DNA of 64,000 bases from Clostridia bacterium (GTDB lineage Bacteria; Bacillota; Clostridia; Acetivibrionales; STF1-152), in assembly GCA_028280575.1 (NCBI GenBank), contig JANQLN010000048.1:1-64000 (forward strand). The letters are read 5' to 3'. Positions 40,798-50,198 of this stretch are shown here, piece by piece; position 1 is the first letter of the stretch; the number at the start of each line of letters is the position of its first letter. A program made the position numbers and the translations under genes. The notes below the pieces were generated by a model. The model had not been told where the DNA came from and searched no databases. It saw nothing but the letters and a program-made list of their open reading frames with translations.

Positions 40798-43700
40798 TTA
40801 TTCGAACATCATCTGCACCAGTACGGTCAGCATCTTGGAAGCCTCCGCACGTGTCGCTTTGTCTAAAGGTGCAAACATATCGTTTTCCCTCCCGCTTATT
40901 ATACCTGCCCTCTGCATAGCACTTACCGCATCCCTTGCATAGCCTCTCACCTGCGTCTGATCTGCAAAGGTTTTAGCCTGAATGTCGGCAGGCAGGCTAA
41001 ATCTCTTATACGCTGCATAACGGAAAATCATCACAGCCATATCCTGTCGGGTAATCCTGTCCGCAGGAGAGAAAGTGTTTTCCGAAATCCCCGTGGTGAT
41101 ACCGGCATTGACAGCCCATTCTATATTCTTAGAATGCCAGACGGTCTTGTCAATATCAATAAACTTATTACCCGCAGCCGGCATCTCTTCTCCACTGATA
41201 CGTGCAAGAAGTGCTACAAACTCCGCTCTTGTAATGCTGTCCTCCGGTGCAAAAGCAGTTTCGGACCTTCCTTTTATGAAGCCCCTTTCTGCCAGATAAT
41301 AAATATATTCCTTTGCCCAGTGGGTATCTGAGACATCTTTGAATACCACATTGTACTTCTCGTAGACAACAGCATATACGGAGAAGTGGTCTGTTTCAAA
41401 GATAATGCTGCCGGTTTCCTCATCGTATACGGTACCTTCAATTTTTACTGCCTTTCCGTTTTCACCGATGTAGTAAACAGTTAGCTTTTCGTTATCCTCT
41501 CCGGGCTGCAGCGTATATGGAAGAGATACGGTGACCTTAGCTCCCAGTGAACTGACGGACTTGTCTCCCACAACTACAGAGAAATCGTAAACAGGTCGGT
41601 CTCCGACCAGTGCCCTGTTCTCGTCCGAAAGTGAAGCTGTTTCCACCTTTTCGATACCAATGCTGACATCCGAACCGCTTTTTTTTGCAATTTCAGCCAG
41701 CACTTCCCTGGGCATGGTGATGTCTGCAATACCTGTCGATATCCTCATCCCTATGCCCGCGTCGTTTGCCATGGAGGAGACAGAAGACATAGGAAGTGTT
41801 ATATTCACCTTTCCCACATCACCGTCTATTTCAGGTGTGATGGTAAGGTTTGGAATATTTTCACTCTTTGCCCGTTCCACTACTTCCTCCAGGGATTCCG
41901 CGGAAACCTTCACTTTTGCCGTACCATTATCTATCTCGGCTTTGGGCTTAAGCGTAACCTCATTTGTCGGTCCTTCAGGTTCCTTGTCACTGCCTCTGAT
42001 AGCGGACGGCGCACTGCCCGTATCAAAAGCGCCCAGCTCGTTGAGCCTTTTTATGGCAGCGTTATAGTTGACCACATTACCTACGGTGATGTAGAGCTTC
42101 TGCTCTTGTGTCAGAGCCTTGTATTCCGCATCGGCATTCATGACGGCGGATTTGTGGGATAAGGTGATCCGAGAAGCCTTTGGAATTGAAGCCAACAGGT
42201 CTTTTACGTTCTGAATTTCATCATAGAAAACAAGTTTTTCCTCCGCCGCCTTGAGCGTTGCCAGGTTTGTGACCTTTGATTTTTCAGAGGAGTTCAGGAT
42301 ATTATAAATTGCTCTCGCGTATTCTATTGCCCGTCTGTTGCTTACGAAATTGTAGAAGGTTATTTTGCCTGCAGCAGGAAGCTCTGTGATTAAACCGGTT
42401 ACATACGACGCGCCGCTGTCCGGGCTGATGACATGCAGCTCGTACCAGGTGCCGGTGTAGTCGCGGTCCTCAGTTTCCTGATTGTTCATGGACGGCCAGG
42501 CGTACTCGCCGACTCCTATGTATATGGTGTCGCCCAGACGCACCGGAATTGTTTCCGTGCGTTTATAAAAGCTATTGCCTCCCGCGCCGCTCCTGTTCTT
42601 GTCATTCAAATATGTCTTGACAAGATAATTTTTGTTCGAGGCAGTTGGTATCACTTTCACATTGGCTCTGCTGCCCGATATGACCAGCGCATACTCATAG
42701 GTCACACCTGTGGCCGCTTCCTTCACAAAGGCCGGCGTAAGGGTTGCGGCACTGACCGTCAGGCCTTTCAATGTCGTATCCGAGTTGTGCCAGGTGCCGC
42801 CCAGATCGACCCCCAGATTCTGTGTAAACACTACACGGATTTTATCTCCGTGTTCAAGCTTGCCGTTTGCAACCGAAAACTCCTGGAAGCCATAGTTTGT
42901 GAACCAGTCGTTTAAGGTTCCCATCCAGCCGGAACCTGGATCGCCGGAGAATTCTCCCATCTCTTTATCACCCTTAATTATCTTGGCAAGATATTCTATG
43001 TCATAAAAGTCGGCCTCTTCGCTGCCTCCGATACCCGCCCAGCTGTAACCTGAGTCCGCAAGGGCCCGAAGCACAGCGGTCATCATTGTGTCATTTTGAC
43101 CCAGAGGATATCCTGGCTCACTTATGATTTTCCCGGTAAAATCACCTCCGGGGAAGGTGTAGTTTTCAACATATACATCTACCGTACCAACCTGCTCTCC
43201 AGCGTCAAAATCGCTGTTGCCAATCTCCCCGGTATCACCAGTCTCCTTTTTTTCCACCGCTGCCATGGCAGCAAGCGCATTACTCTTAGCCGTTTCAATC
43301 GCGGGATTATTCCCTGCCGCTGCTATGGCTGCGAGACCGTTATTGTATGACGCAACCATCAACGCCCAGTTTTGATCGGTGTAGTCACTCCTGGAGTAGG
43401 CGTTGAAGGCCTCTGTCAGCTCGTTGGCAGCCTGCTCGGCAGGAGAGCCGGCCACGGGGCCCCATGTGACGGTTACGGTGACGTCGTTATACGGCATGGC
43501 GAAACGGTATATAGCGCCAGGAACACGGAGCCTTCTTCCGCCGATGCTGTCATCGAATTCAAAATCCGTTATCACATCGGCATAGAATGTATCATATTCA
43601 TCCGGGCCTTCAAAGAGAACGCTTTTGATCTCATACGGTTCACCATTGATATTGACGGTGACATTATGAAGCAGCTCATAATATGTACCTGTATAATCAC

Positions 43701-46700
43701 CGTGCGTCATCTCCGACCCGTCGATGGACCAGCCTTCGCCCGAAACGACATTCGGACCGCCGTGTATGCCGTCCGGGTCGATGAGCTCGTAGGTGGCATA
43801 TCCCGGGTCGAACATCAGCGTCACCCAGCGGTCGGGATCAGTGGTGTCTGCTTTCGTCACCAGGCTGCTTCCGACATCGCCGTAAGTTAAACCGTCATTG
43901 ACATCTCCGGTTTGCCGTATACAGAAGTCCGGCCGGCGAAGCCAGGTCGAGAATGTGTTAAATGTATTTTCACTATCAGCAGCATAGCCGTCGATGCCGT
44001 GGTTCTGCAGATAGGCCGTCATGTCGGCCAATGCCGCTTCCGCCGCATCGGTGTAGGCCTCTATAACCAGGTTCAGGTCATACGGGTCAATATAGGGAAG
44101 GCCATTGTCATGTACCGCAACGACCGCGTCGTACCTGGCCTGCTCGCCCATGGTCAGCTCACCTTTCTGATAGTCGGTCAGCGCCGCATACTGCCCGATC
44201 AGGCCGTCGAAATGTGTGCCGTCTGGAATTGTATAACCGGTAATCAGGTGTTCGACGCTGGAGGCCAGCTTAGACAAGTCATCAGGCAGGCGGCCCAGGA
44301 CATTCCGAAAGTCGGATAATTTCTTCGTATTGTCGGCCGTCTGCGCGTCATGTATGGCTTTAATGGCTTTAACAGCGCTCTGCTGGGCCTCTGCGGCTTC
44401 ACCGATTGTAGCCGCGTTCGTTATGCCGTCAACACCTGTCTGATATACCTGTTCGATCGCCGTCCAGTCAGCAGCAGTAAAATACTCCTCACCATAAGCA
44501 TTGTAAACTGCATCCAGTTCCGTCTTGATTGCGGCCTTGACCGCAGCCGGGTCTGAAGACGGCGTCACATGGACAAGGATTGGAGAGCCGTTCGTCAGCG
44601 ACCCGTTTGCGCTCTTGTCATAGACGGTTAGCAGGTAGTACCCCTCGGCGTACAACGTGTGTATAAAGCTGCCGCCCGGTCGGGTAACAACACCGGTATC
44701 AATTATGGCAGCCGAAGCAAGCGCCTCCGCTTCCGTCGCAAAGCATGTGCTGACATAAACTGCCGCGCCCTCAATCGGAAAATACCTGCCGGTATAGCTG
44801 GAAGGAAGCGCGGTCTGCGCAGTCGCCATAAGAGTGAACTCCTGTCCCACCTCGGTGGTCAGGGACACAATCTCTGCATTGCTTTGCTCGAACCGCTGGT
44901 ATTTGATACTTCCTCCTACCTCGCGCAGCAGATAAGGCATGAGCGAGCCGCTGAGGTTATAGTAGGTGGGCACTGCAGTCAGGACAAGCGTGACCCTGTC
45001 ACCGTCCTGAAGCCGGATGCCGGTATAGCCTAATGAGAGCGGCGGATTGTTCATAGACAATGTCGTCGGCTCATGAACGAATATGCCGTTGATATAGACT
45101 CCTACATAGCACTCAACACGTCCTTCCCTATACCATAGGGGAGAATAATTGTCCCCCAGCATCTGTGTCAAAGCATCTCCCAGCGTCTCACCGCCTGACA
45201 GCGTCAACTCTCCGTAGTTGCCTGCCGCATCGTGAACCATACCACCTTTATAAACAGCGTAATTATCCACAATAGACAAATTAACACTTATATCACCATT
45301 AGGTACGAGCCCCTTATAGCAGGCATCCCAAAGTGACTTGCAGGCATTTACATAGGAAATGGCTTCATTCACCCCAATACCGTCTGTGGGTGCATCATGA
45401 CTGTCATAAAACTCCAGAGCTTCCGTCCGTGCTGCTATTAAGGCATTGTGGCCTTCAGCGTAGTCCGACTCAGTCATGTAGCCCGGGTTGAATAACTTGT
45501 TTGCCAGCACAGGTATGATGTTATACGCCATTTGTGCGTTCGCCAGCTGGGTTTTATCGGCAAGAAGATCAAGGGCGTCAAGGGCGTCGTTGAGGGCATC
45601 GGTCTGGGCCTTTAACTCGTCCTGATAATCTGCTGTATTTAATACGGTTGGGCTGCCTTCATTGTACAGTGAGTCAAGCATGTCATTAGCTGCAGTAAGC
45701 TCATCCTGCATTGCGGTCCATGCGACAGCTGAATACTCACCTATAACCTTAGTGCCTGCAAGCTGTACTGCCTCGTACAACAGCGTTGCATTGACATTTG
45801 CGGTAGGAAGCAGCTTCGATATCGCATTCTGGAGTTGGTCTTCCGCAGCATCCACAGCACTCTGTGAGGCAGCAGTATTATCATTTATAGTGTTAGCTTC
45901 AATCAAAACGGTCTGCATATCATTCCAGAATCCGTTCTCACTTGTTTCAGTACCATTCCAGCGATCTTCAGCCTGATAGTAGCTTTGGGCATTTTCACCA
46001 GTAACACTGTTAATCACAGCCTGTAAAGATGTTTTCTCAGCTGAGCCTTGTTCACCCCATTCAACAATCAGGTAGCAAACAGGTTCGGTTGTCTTTTTAA
46101 ATCTATACAGAGAATAAAACAATAAATAATTGGCATCATCATCTGTTTTATAACTGCTCAACTCCGGCGATGCATTAAATGAACTCATAGCCGCACTGAA
46201 AATTGCATTGGATGCTGTCGGTAATATTTCTACTGCTAACGCATCTTTCTGGTCAGCAAATATTCTGTTGATCGGTGTACTCCCATAGTTTGATGAGTTT
46301 ATTATCAGGCTTTCATAGCTACTTGCAACCGATACCTTGTACAGGGGAAGACCATTGTACTCTCCTATAGCTGTACCGTATGTATTCTCCATATCCGTTA
46401 TGGTGAATACACTATCTTCACCTGATGATTCTGTTAACTGAATAATAAAGCAATTCGTTGTTACCAGTGCTGCATCACTAGCCCTGATTCCGGCATATGC
46501 CGGTGTGTCATCCCAAACTATACCTTCAATATCAGGAAGGTCACCTGTACCTAAGGAAAATTCGCTTAACGGCAAATCCCATGATGAGCCGTCGGCATTA
46601 AGATAATTCTCTCCGGTAGGACCAGTTTCCAGATTTATTACTAGATCTGCGACAACAAGTATGTTGGCTTGCAGCAAATCCATAAACTGGTCGCCCATTA

Positions 46701-47553
46701 CACCGCTTATATTTATGGACGTTGCTTCCGCCGAAGTTTCTACCAGGAAGTAATCTAAACCCTGGTAAATACCCAGATCGGTTATGGGCAATACATCTCC
46801 TGACTCATTTTTAATTGACCATTTTGTCTCGGCTGCTGTAACCTCCTCCACCGTCACGACGGCGGTGCTGCTCGTGGCCGCTGCACTGCTTTCGACCAGG
46901 GTGTTGGTGGCTGTGACATAGTAATATGAGGTTCCCGCCGTTTCTGTGGGCGGCGTGTAGCTGTTTGCCTCCGTTCCGGCAATCGGCGTAAAATTAGTAT
47001 TATCCTCGCTGCTGTACCACTGATAAGTAATCGTGCCACCGTCATATACGGAAGCGATTACTGTCAGCGCATCGGCCGTGTCGCCCACGGAGAAGGTCAC
47101 TTCTGCCGTGCTCAGATCGGTTTTAAACACCGGAGTCTCGGCTGCCGTAACCTCCTCCACCGTCACAACGGCGGTGCTGCTTGTGGCCGCTGCACTGCTT
47201 TCAGCCAGGATGTTGGTGGCTGTGACATAGTAATATGAGGTTCCCGCCGTCTCTGTGGGCGACGTGTAGCTGTTTGCCTCCGCTCCGGCGATCGGTGTAA
47301 AATTAGTATTATCCTCGCTGCTGTACCACTGATAAGTAATCGTGCCACCGTCATATACGGAAGCGGTTACCGTCAGCGCGTCGGCCGTGTCGCCCACGGA
47401 GAAAGTCACTTCTGCCGTGCTCAGATCGGTTTCAAACACCGGAGTCTCGGCTGCCAGGGCTGAATTAGTTAAACCAAACATTACAGAGACAATCATAACT
47501 AATATCAAAAAAAGTGACGAGAATCTCTTCTTCCTCTTAATATTTTGTTTCAT
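40798..47553 (-). CDS. Giant SLH-domain surface protein with Ig-like tandem repeats, FIVAR-like and DUF4430-like domains
   Basis: about 2250 aa from MKQNIKRKKR (ORF track start 47631); two 103-aa N-terminal repeats; GSGWMGTLNDWFTNYGFQEFSVANGKLEHGDKIRVVFTQNLGVDLGG; three C-terminal SLH motifs. Confidence 0.85.
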   Translation of the reverse strand: MKQNIKRKKRFSSLFLILVMIVSVMFGLTNSALAAETPVFETDLSTAEVTFSVGDTADALTVTASVYDGGTITYQWYSSEDNTNFTPIAGAEANSYTSPTETAGTSYYYVTATNILAESSAAATSSTAVVTVEEVTAAETPVFKTDLSTAEVTFSVGDTADALTVIASVYDGGTITYQWYSSEDNTNFTPIAGTEANSYTPPTETAGTSYYYVTATNTLVESSAAATSSTAVVTVEEVTAAETKWSIKNESGDVLPITDLGIYQGLDYFLVETSAEATSINISGVMGDQFMDLLQANILVVADLVINLETGPTGENYLNADGSSWDLPLSEFSLGTGDLPDIEGIVWDDTPAYAGIRASDAALVTTNCFIIQLTESSGEDSVFTITDMENTYGTAIGEYNGLPLYKVSVASSYESLIINSSNYGSTPINRIFADQKDALAVEILPTASNAIFSAAMSSFNASPELSSYKTDDDANYLLFYSLYRFKKTTEPVCYLIVEWGEQGSAEKTSLQAVINSVTGENAQSYYQAEDRWNGTETSENGFWNDMQTVLIEANTINDNTAASQSAVDAAEDQLQNAISKLLPTANVNATLLYEAVQLAGTKVIGEYSAVAWTAMQDELTAANDMLDSLYNEGSPTVLNTADYQDELKAQTDALNDALDALDLLADKTQLANAQMAYNIIPVLANKLFNPGYMTESDYAEGHNALIAARTEALEFYDSHDAPTDGIGVNEAISYVNACKSLWDACYKGLVPNGDISVNLSIVDNYAVYKGGMVHDAAGNYGELTLSGGETLGDALTQMLGDNYSPLWYREGRVECYVGVYINGIFVHEPTTLSMNNPPLSLGYTGIRLQDGDRVTLVLTAVPTYYNLSGSLMPYLLREVGGSIKYQRFEQSNAEIVSLTTEVGQEFTLMATAQTALPSSYTGRYFPIEGAAVYVSTCFATEAEALASAAIIDTGVVTRPGGSFIHTLYAEGYYLLTVYDKSANGSLTNGSPILVHVTPSSDPAAVKAAIKTELDAVYNAYGEEYFTAADWTAIEQVYQTGVDGITNAATIGEAAEAQQSAVKAIKAIHDAQTADNTKKLSDFRNVLGRLPDDLSKLASSVEHLITGYTIPDGTHFDGLIGQYAALTDYQKGELTMGEQARYDAVVAVHDNGLPYIDPYDLNLVIEAYTDAAEAALADMTAYLQNHGIDGYAADSENTFNTFSTWLRRPDFCIRQTGDVNDGLTYGDVGSSLVTKADTTDPDRWVTLMFDPGYATYELIDPDGIHGGPNVVSGEGWSIDGSEMTHGDYTGTYYELLHNVTVNINGEPYEIKSVLFEGPDEYDTFYADVITDFEFDDSIGGRRLRVPGAIYRFAMPYNDVTVTVTWGPVAGSPAEQAANELTEAFNAYSRSDYTDQNWALMVASYNNGLAAIAAAGNNPAIETAKSNALAAMAAVEKKETGDTGEIGNSDFDAGEQVGTVDVYVENYTFPGGDFTGKIISEPGYPLGQNDTMMTAVLRALADSGYSWAGIGGSEEADFYDIEYLAKIIKGDKEMGEFSGDPGSGWMGTLNDWFTNYGFQEFSVANGKLEHGDKIRVVFTQNLGVDLGGTWHNSDTTLKGLTVSAATLTPAFVKEAATGVTYEYALVISGSRANVKVIPTASNKNYLVKTYLNDKNRSGAGGNSFYKRTETIPVRLGDTIYIGVGEYAWPSMNNQETEDRDYTGTWYELHVISPDSGASYVTGLITELPAAGKITFYNFVSNRRAIEYARAIYNILNSSEKSKVTNLATLKAAEEKLVFYDEIQNVKDLLASIPKASRITLSHKSAVMNADAEYKALTQEQKLYITVGNVVNYNAAIKRLNELGAFDTGSAPSAIRGSDKEPEGPTNEVTLKPKAEIDNGTAKVKVSAESLEEVVERAKSENIPNLTITPEIDGDVGKVNITLPMSSVSSMANDAGIGMRISTGIADITMPREVLAEIAKKSGSDVSIGIEKVETASLSDENRALVGDRPVYDFSVVVGDKSVSSLGAKVTVSLPYTLQPGEDNEKLTVYYIGENGKAVKIEGTVYDEETGSIIFETDHFSVYAVVYEKYNVVFKDVSDTHWAKEYIYYLAERGFIKGRSETAFAPEDSITRAEFVALLARISGEEMPAAGNKFIDIDKTVWHSKNIEWAVNAGITTGISENTFSPADRITRQDMAVMIFRYAAYKRFSLPADIQAKTFADQTQVRGYARDAVSAMQRAGIISGRENDMFAPLDKATRAEASKMLTVLVQMMFE
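46836..47453 (-). repeat. Two tandem ~309-bp coding repeats (Ig-like domains)
   Basis: AETPVF[EK]TDLSTAEVTFSVGDTADALTV...VVTVEEVTA repeated twice, near-identical at nucleotide level. Confidence 0.9.
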
Positions 47554-47617
47554 ATTCTGTTTATGTGTATAAGGGGCATCAAAAAGACACCCCCAATATA
47601 CTACTCCTTTCTTATGT

Positions 47618-49387
47618 TCAGTTCCCAACAAACTTGATCAGGGTAATATACGGTGAATTAGTGCTGTCCTGCGTAATCACCTGGACATACGTTGTCTCCC
47701 CGGATGTGACAGTGAAAGGCACAGCCTGACCGGATGTTTTGCTCACACCGTTAATAAAGAAATAGTCTGTATTGTTTTCTGCCGCATTGATATAATAAGT
47801 TCCTGCGTTTAAATTAATGGTCGTTGTACCCATATTTGAATGGTTAACTGTAACGTTCATATAGTACTGGCTTTGTCCATATTTAATTGTCGGGATATAT
47901 TGTGCCGCACCGCTGCCCGTGTCGTCGGCGTCATAAATACCTTTAATCTCAGTACTCGTCTCTCCAAACACTGCACTTACGTTCATTGTACCTGTATATA
48001 CACGTACAAAGCGGATGTTGGAAAGGGATACGGGTTCGCCGTCGGAATTGACAGCCCAGGAGATATCGATGGGGTCACCGCCGGTGGACGAATCTGTCGC
48101 CGCATAAGGGTTGTAGCTTGTCGTACCATAGTTTGAGCCGTTGGCATGGACGTCAGCGTAGCCAAAGGTATAAAGCATTGTGGTTGGCGCTGTCTGGTTC
48201 AGATTGACACCCTTATAGGCCAGCGTCGCCGTTGCGCTGCCAACGATCGCATTGGGAGGAGTATCACCGTCCTGAATTGTCTGACTTTCCTTCAATGTTG
48301 CGAAGGACAGCTGGTCGATGTTGGCCATAAGACCCGAGACTCCAGCACCCGTGTAAGCCGTGGCTGTGTTGTCCGTTGCGTCGAAGTAATTGCGCGCCAG
48401 CGGGAACCAGCTGTGATCGTGGTATGCGTTCGTCGTCATTTCAGAATAGCTGCTCCACGTCTGGGTCGATCCGCTGACGGACACGTTGTCGGTATCCGCG
48501 TAGGGAACATTGACACGCGTGGATGTGCCGCTTGTGTTATCCGACGGGGTGGGGTTGCCGTAGACAAACTCGCAGTCCCAGTCCGTCCCGCTCATGTAGT
48601 GGCGCGAGCCGGCGATGTCATACCACGTGTCAGGTACGCCGTTATTGTCCAAATCCTGAGCTACCTGGATGCAGCCCGGTTCGGACCAGTTGGTGAAAGC
48701 GTTGCCGTAGACGATGAAGTCCACGCCATATTTGTTGGTGTTGGTGTTGTCGATGCCGCTTTCGCCGAAGTCAAACACGATGGAGCCGCCGTAAGCGCCC
48801 AGGGAAACGCCAGTAGCAAAGTTGGCATCGACCAGCGTCTTAAGAGCCGTACCGCCTGACTGGTAAATGTCGCCCCAGCCACCCGAGTCGATGCCCTCGT
48901 TGACAAACTGGCCGGGAGCCGGCAGAAACGAATAAATTCCGGTACCGGAAGAGCCAGCAGTTCCGCCGGTGGGTTCTTCACAGTTAAATGTGAGATCGTA
49001 TTTGTTGTCTTTCGTCTGGATCTGCACGGTCGAAGTAGTGCCTTCAGGCAACGTCACCAGGCAATAGTCGTTGCCGCCCGAAGAACTGTATACCGTGAAT
49101 ATCCCGCCGTTCGTAACCGTCGGCGTCCCTTCATATTTGCCAGTGGTGAGAATCATGGAAAAGCTGAATGGGTAGTCGCCGTCGGTTGAGTCGATGTCAA
49201 AATCATATGCGGAGTTCTGGTTGATCGCCAGGGCTTCTGTCCCGCTAGATACTGAAACCGTCAGCCCGTCCACCGTAACAGAATCCCAAGTATCGTCCGC
49301 TAATGCCATAATGGGTACGAGCGTCAAAATCATGGCCAGCATCAACACGAATGCCAGCAGTTTTGTTTTTTTGATCCTTGTAGTCAT
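47618..49387 (-). CDS. Secreted cell-surface protein, function unknown
   Basis: signal peptide MTTRIKKTKLLAFVLMLAMILTLVPIMALA; SD AGGAGG before ATG 49387; SLGAYGGSIVFDFGESG...VDFIVYGNAF. Confidence 0.8.
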   Translation of the reverse strand: MTTRIKKTKLLAFVLMLAMILTLVPIMALADDTWDSVTVDGLTVSVSSGTEALAINQNSAYDFDIDSTDGDYPFSFSMILTTGKYEGTPTVTNGGIFTVYSSSGGNDYCLVTLPEGTTSTVQIQTKDNKYDLTFNCEEPTGGTAGSSGTGIYSFLPAPGQFVNEGIDSGGWGDIYQSGGTALKTLVDANFATGVSLGAYGGSIVFDFGESGIDNTNTNKYGVDFIVYGNAFTNWSEPGCIQVAQDLDNNGVPDTWYDIAGSRHYMSGTDWDCEFVYGNPTPSDNTSGTSTRVNVPYADTDNVSVSGSTQTWSSYSEMTTNAYHDHSWFPLARNYFDATDNTATAYTGAGVSGLMANIDQLSFATLKESQTIQDGDTPPNAIVGSATATLAYKGVNLNQTAPTTMLYTFGYADVHANGSNYGTTSYNPYAATDSSTGGDPIDISWAVNSDGEPVSLSNIRFVRVYTGTMNVSAVFGETSTEIKGIYDADDTGSGAAQYIPTIKYGQSQYYMNVTVNHSNMGTTTINLNAGTYYINAAENNTDYFFINGVSKTSGQAVPFTVTSGETTYVQVITQDSTNSPYITLIKFVGN

Positions 49388-49551
49388 AAATATGCCTCCT
49401 ATTTTTTGTTTTTTCCTGTTTTTTACTATTGACAATCTTCAAGTGCAATTCAAGGACTGTCTCAAGTCAGTACCTGTTTTAGCAAATTTACTTTTCTATA
49501 ATACCCTCAAAGCAACCACTCCCTTTCGTCATACATCTTATTTTTAAACCT

Positions 49552-49743
49552 TCAAAATTCAAACTTTCTGGTCTTTTTTTCCACCATTACAGGCTGTCTG
49601 TCCTTTATTACAATTCTGAACTCTCCGTCAGAAGCTGCCCTTATAAGATTTATCAGCTTTTTCTCTTTTCTACTGACGTAAAGCCGGGTATTTTTTTCAT
49701 TAACGTTATGCAAACCTTCTACACCCTCTCCTGTCATTTTCAA
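49552..49743 (-). CDS. Small DUF2292-like protein (second copy)
   Basis: KEKKLINLIRAASDGEFRIVIKDRQPVMVEKKTRKFEF, parallel to 49993..50163. Confidence 0.65.
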   Translation of the reverse strand: MKMTGEGVEGLHNVNEKNTRLYVSRKEKKLINLIRAASDGEFRIVIKDRQPVMVEKKTRKFEF

Positions 49744-49830
49744 TAAGTGGTAACCCTTGCGATGCCTTTTCTCTATGCTTTCAAAATATCAGCTGATTAT
49801 GGTTCAGCTTTACATAGTATTTTTAAACTA

Positions 49831-49873
49831 AAAAAGCACTACCCACATTTAAGGGTAATGCTTCCGTCTTTCG
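49831..49873 (-). terminator. Leader terminator/conserved element copy B
   Basis: Minus: ATCGAAAGACGGAAGCATTACCCTTAAATGTGGGTAGTGCTTTTTT. Confidence 0.65.
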
Positions 49874-49992
49874 ATAAGCACTGTGCAGAAATTTATAATT
49901 TCCGCTTTCGCAAATAACTCTTATACCAATAGGTTAATAAAAACTTTGCGCAAAAACTCTTTTAACTTTTAAACAATCTTGCCATTGCACCG

Positions 49993-50163
49993 CTAAAGCT
50001 TGATTGATTTTGTGACCTCTTCTATCCTTACCGGCTGTTTATCCTTCACAACAATCTTAGCCTCACCATAGTCAATCTCACGAAGAATCCTTATGAGTTT
50101 TTTTTCCTTTTCACTCAACCTCTCCGGCAGACTATTTTTCTTTTCATATATAAAATCAGGCAC
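49993..50163 (-). CDS. Small DUF2292-like protein, GTG start, absent from the ORF track
   Basis: SD GGGAGGTG then GTG: MPDFIYEKKNSLPERLSEKEKKLIRILREIDYGEAKIVVKDKQPVRIEEVTKSIKL*. Confidence 0.8.
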   Translation of the reverse strand: MPDFIYEKKNSLPERLSEKEKKLIRILREIDYGEAKIVVKDKQPVRIEEVTKSIKL

Positions 50164-50198
50164 TTAAAAACACCTCCCTATCGCTCGTAGAGTATTTT

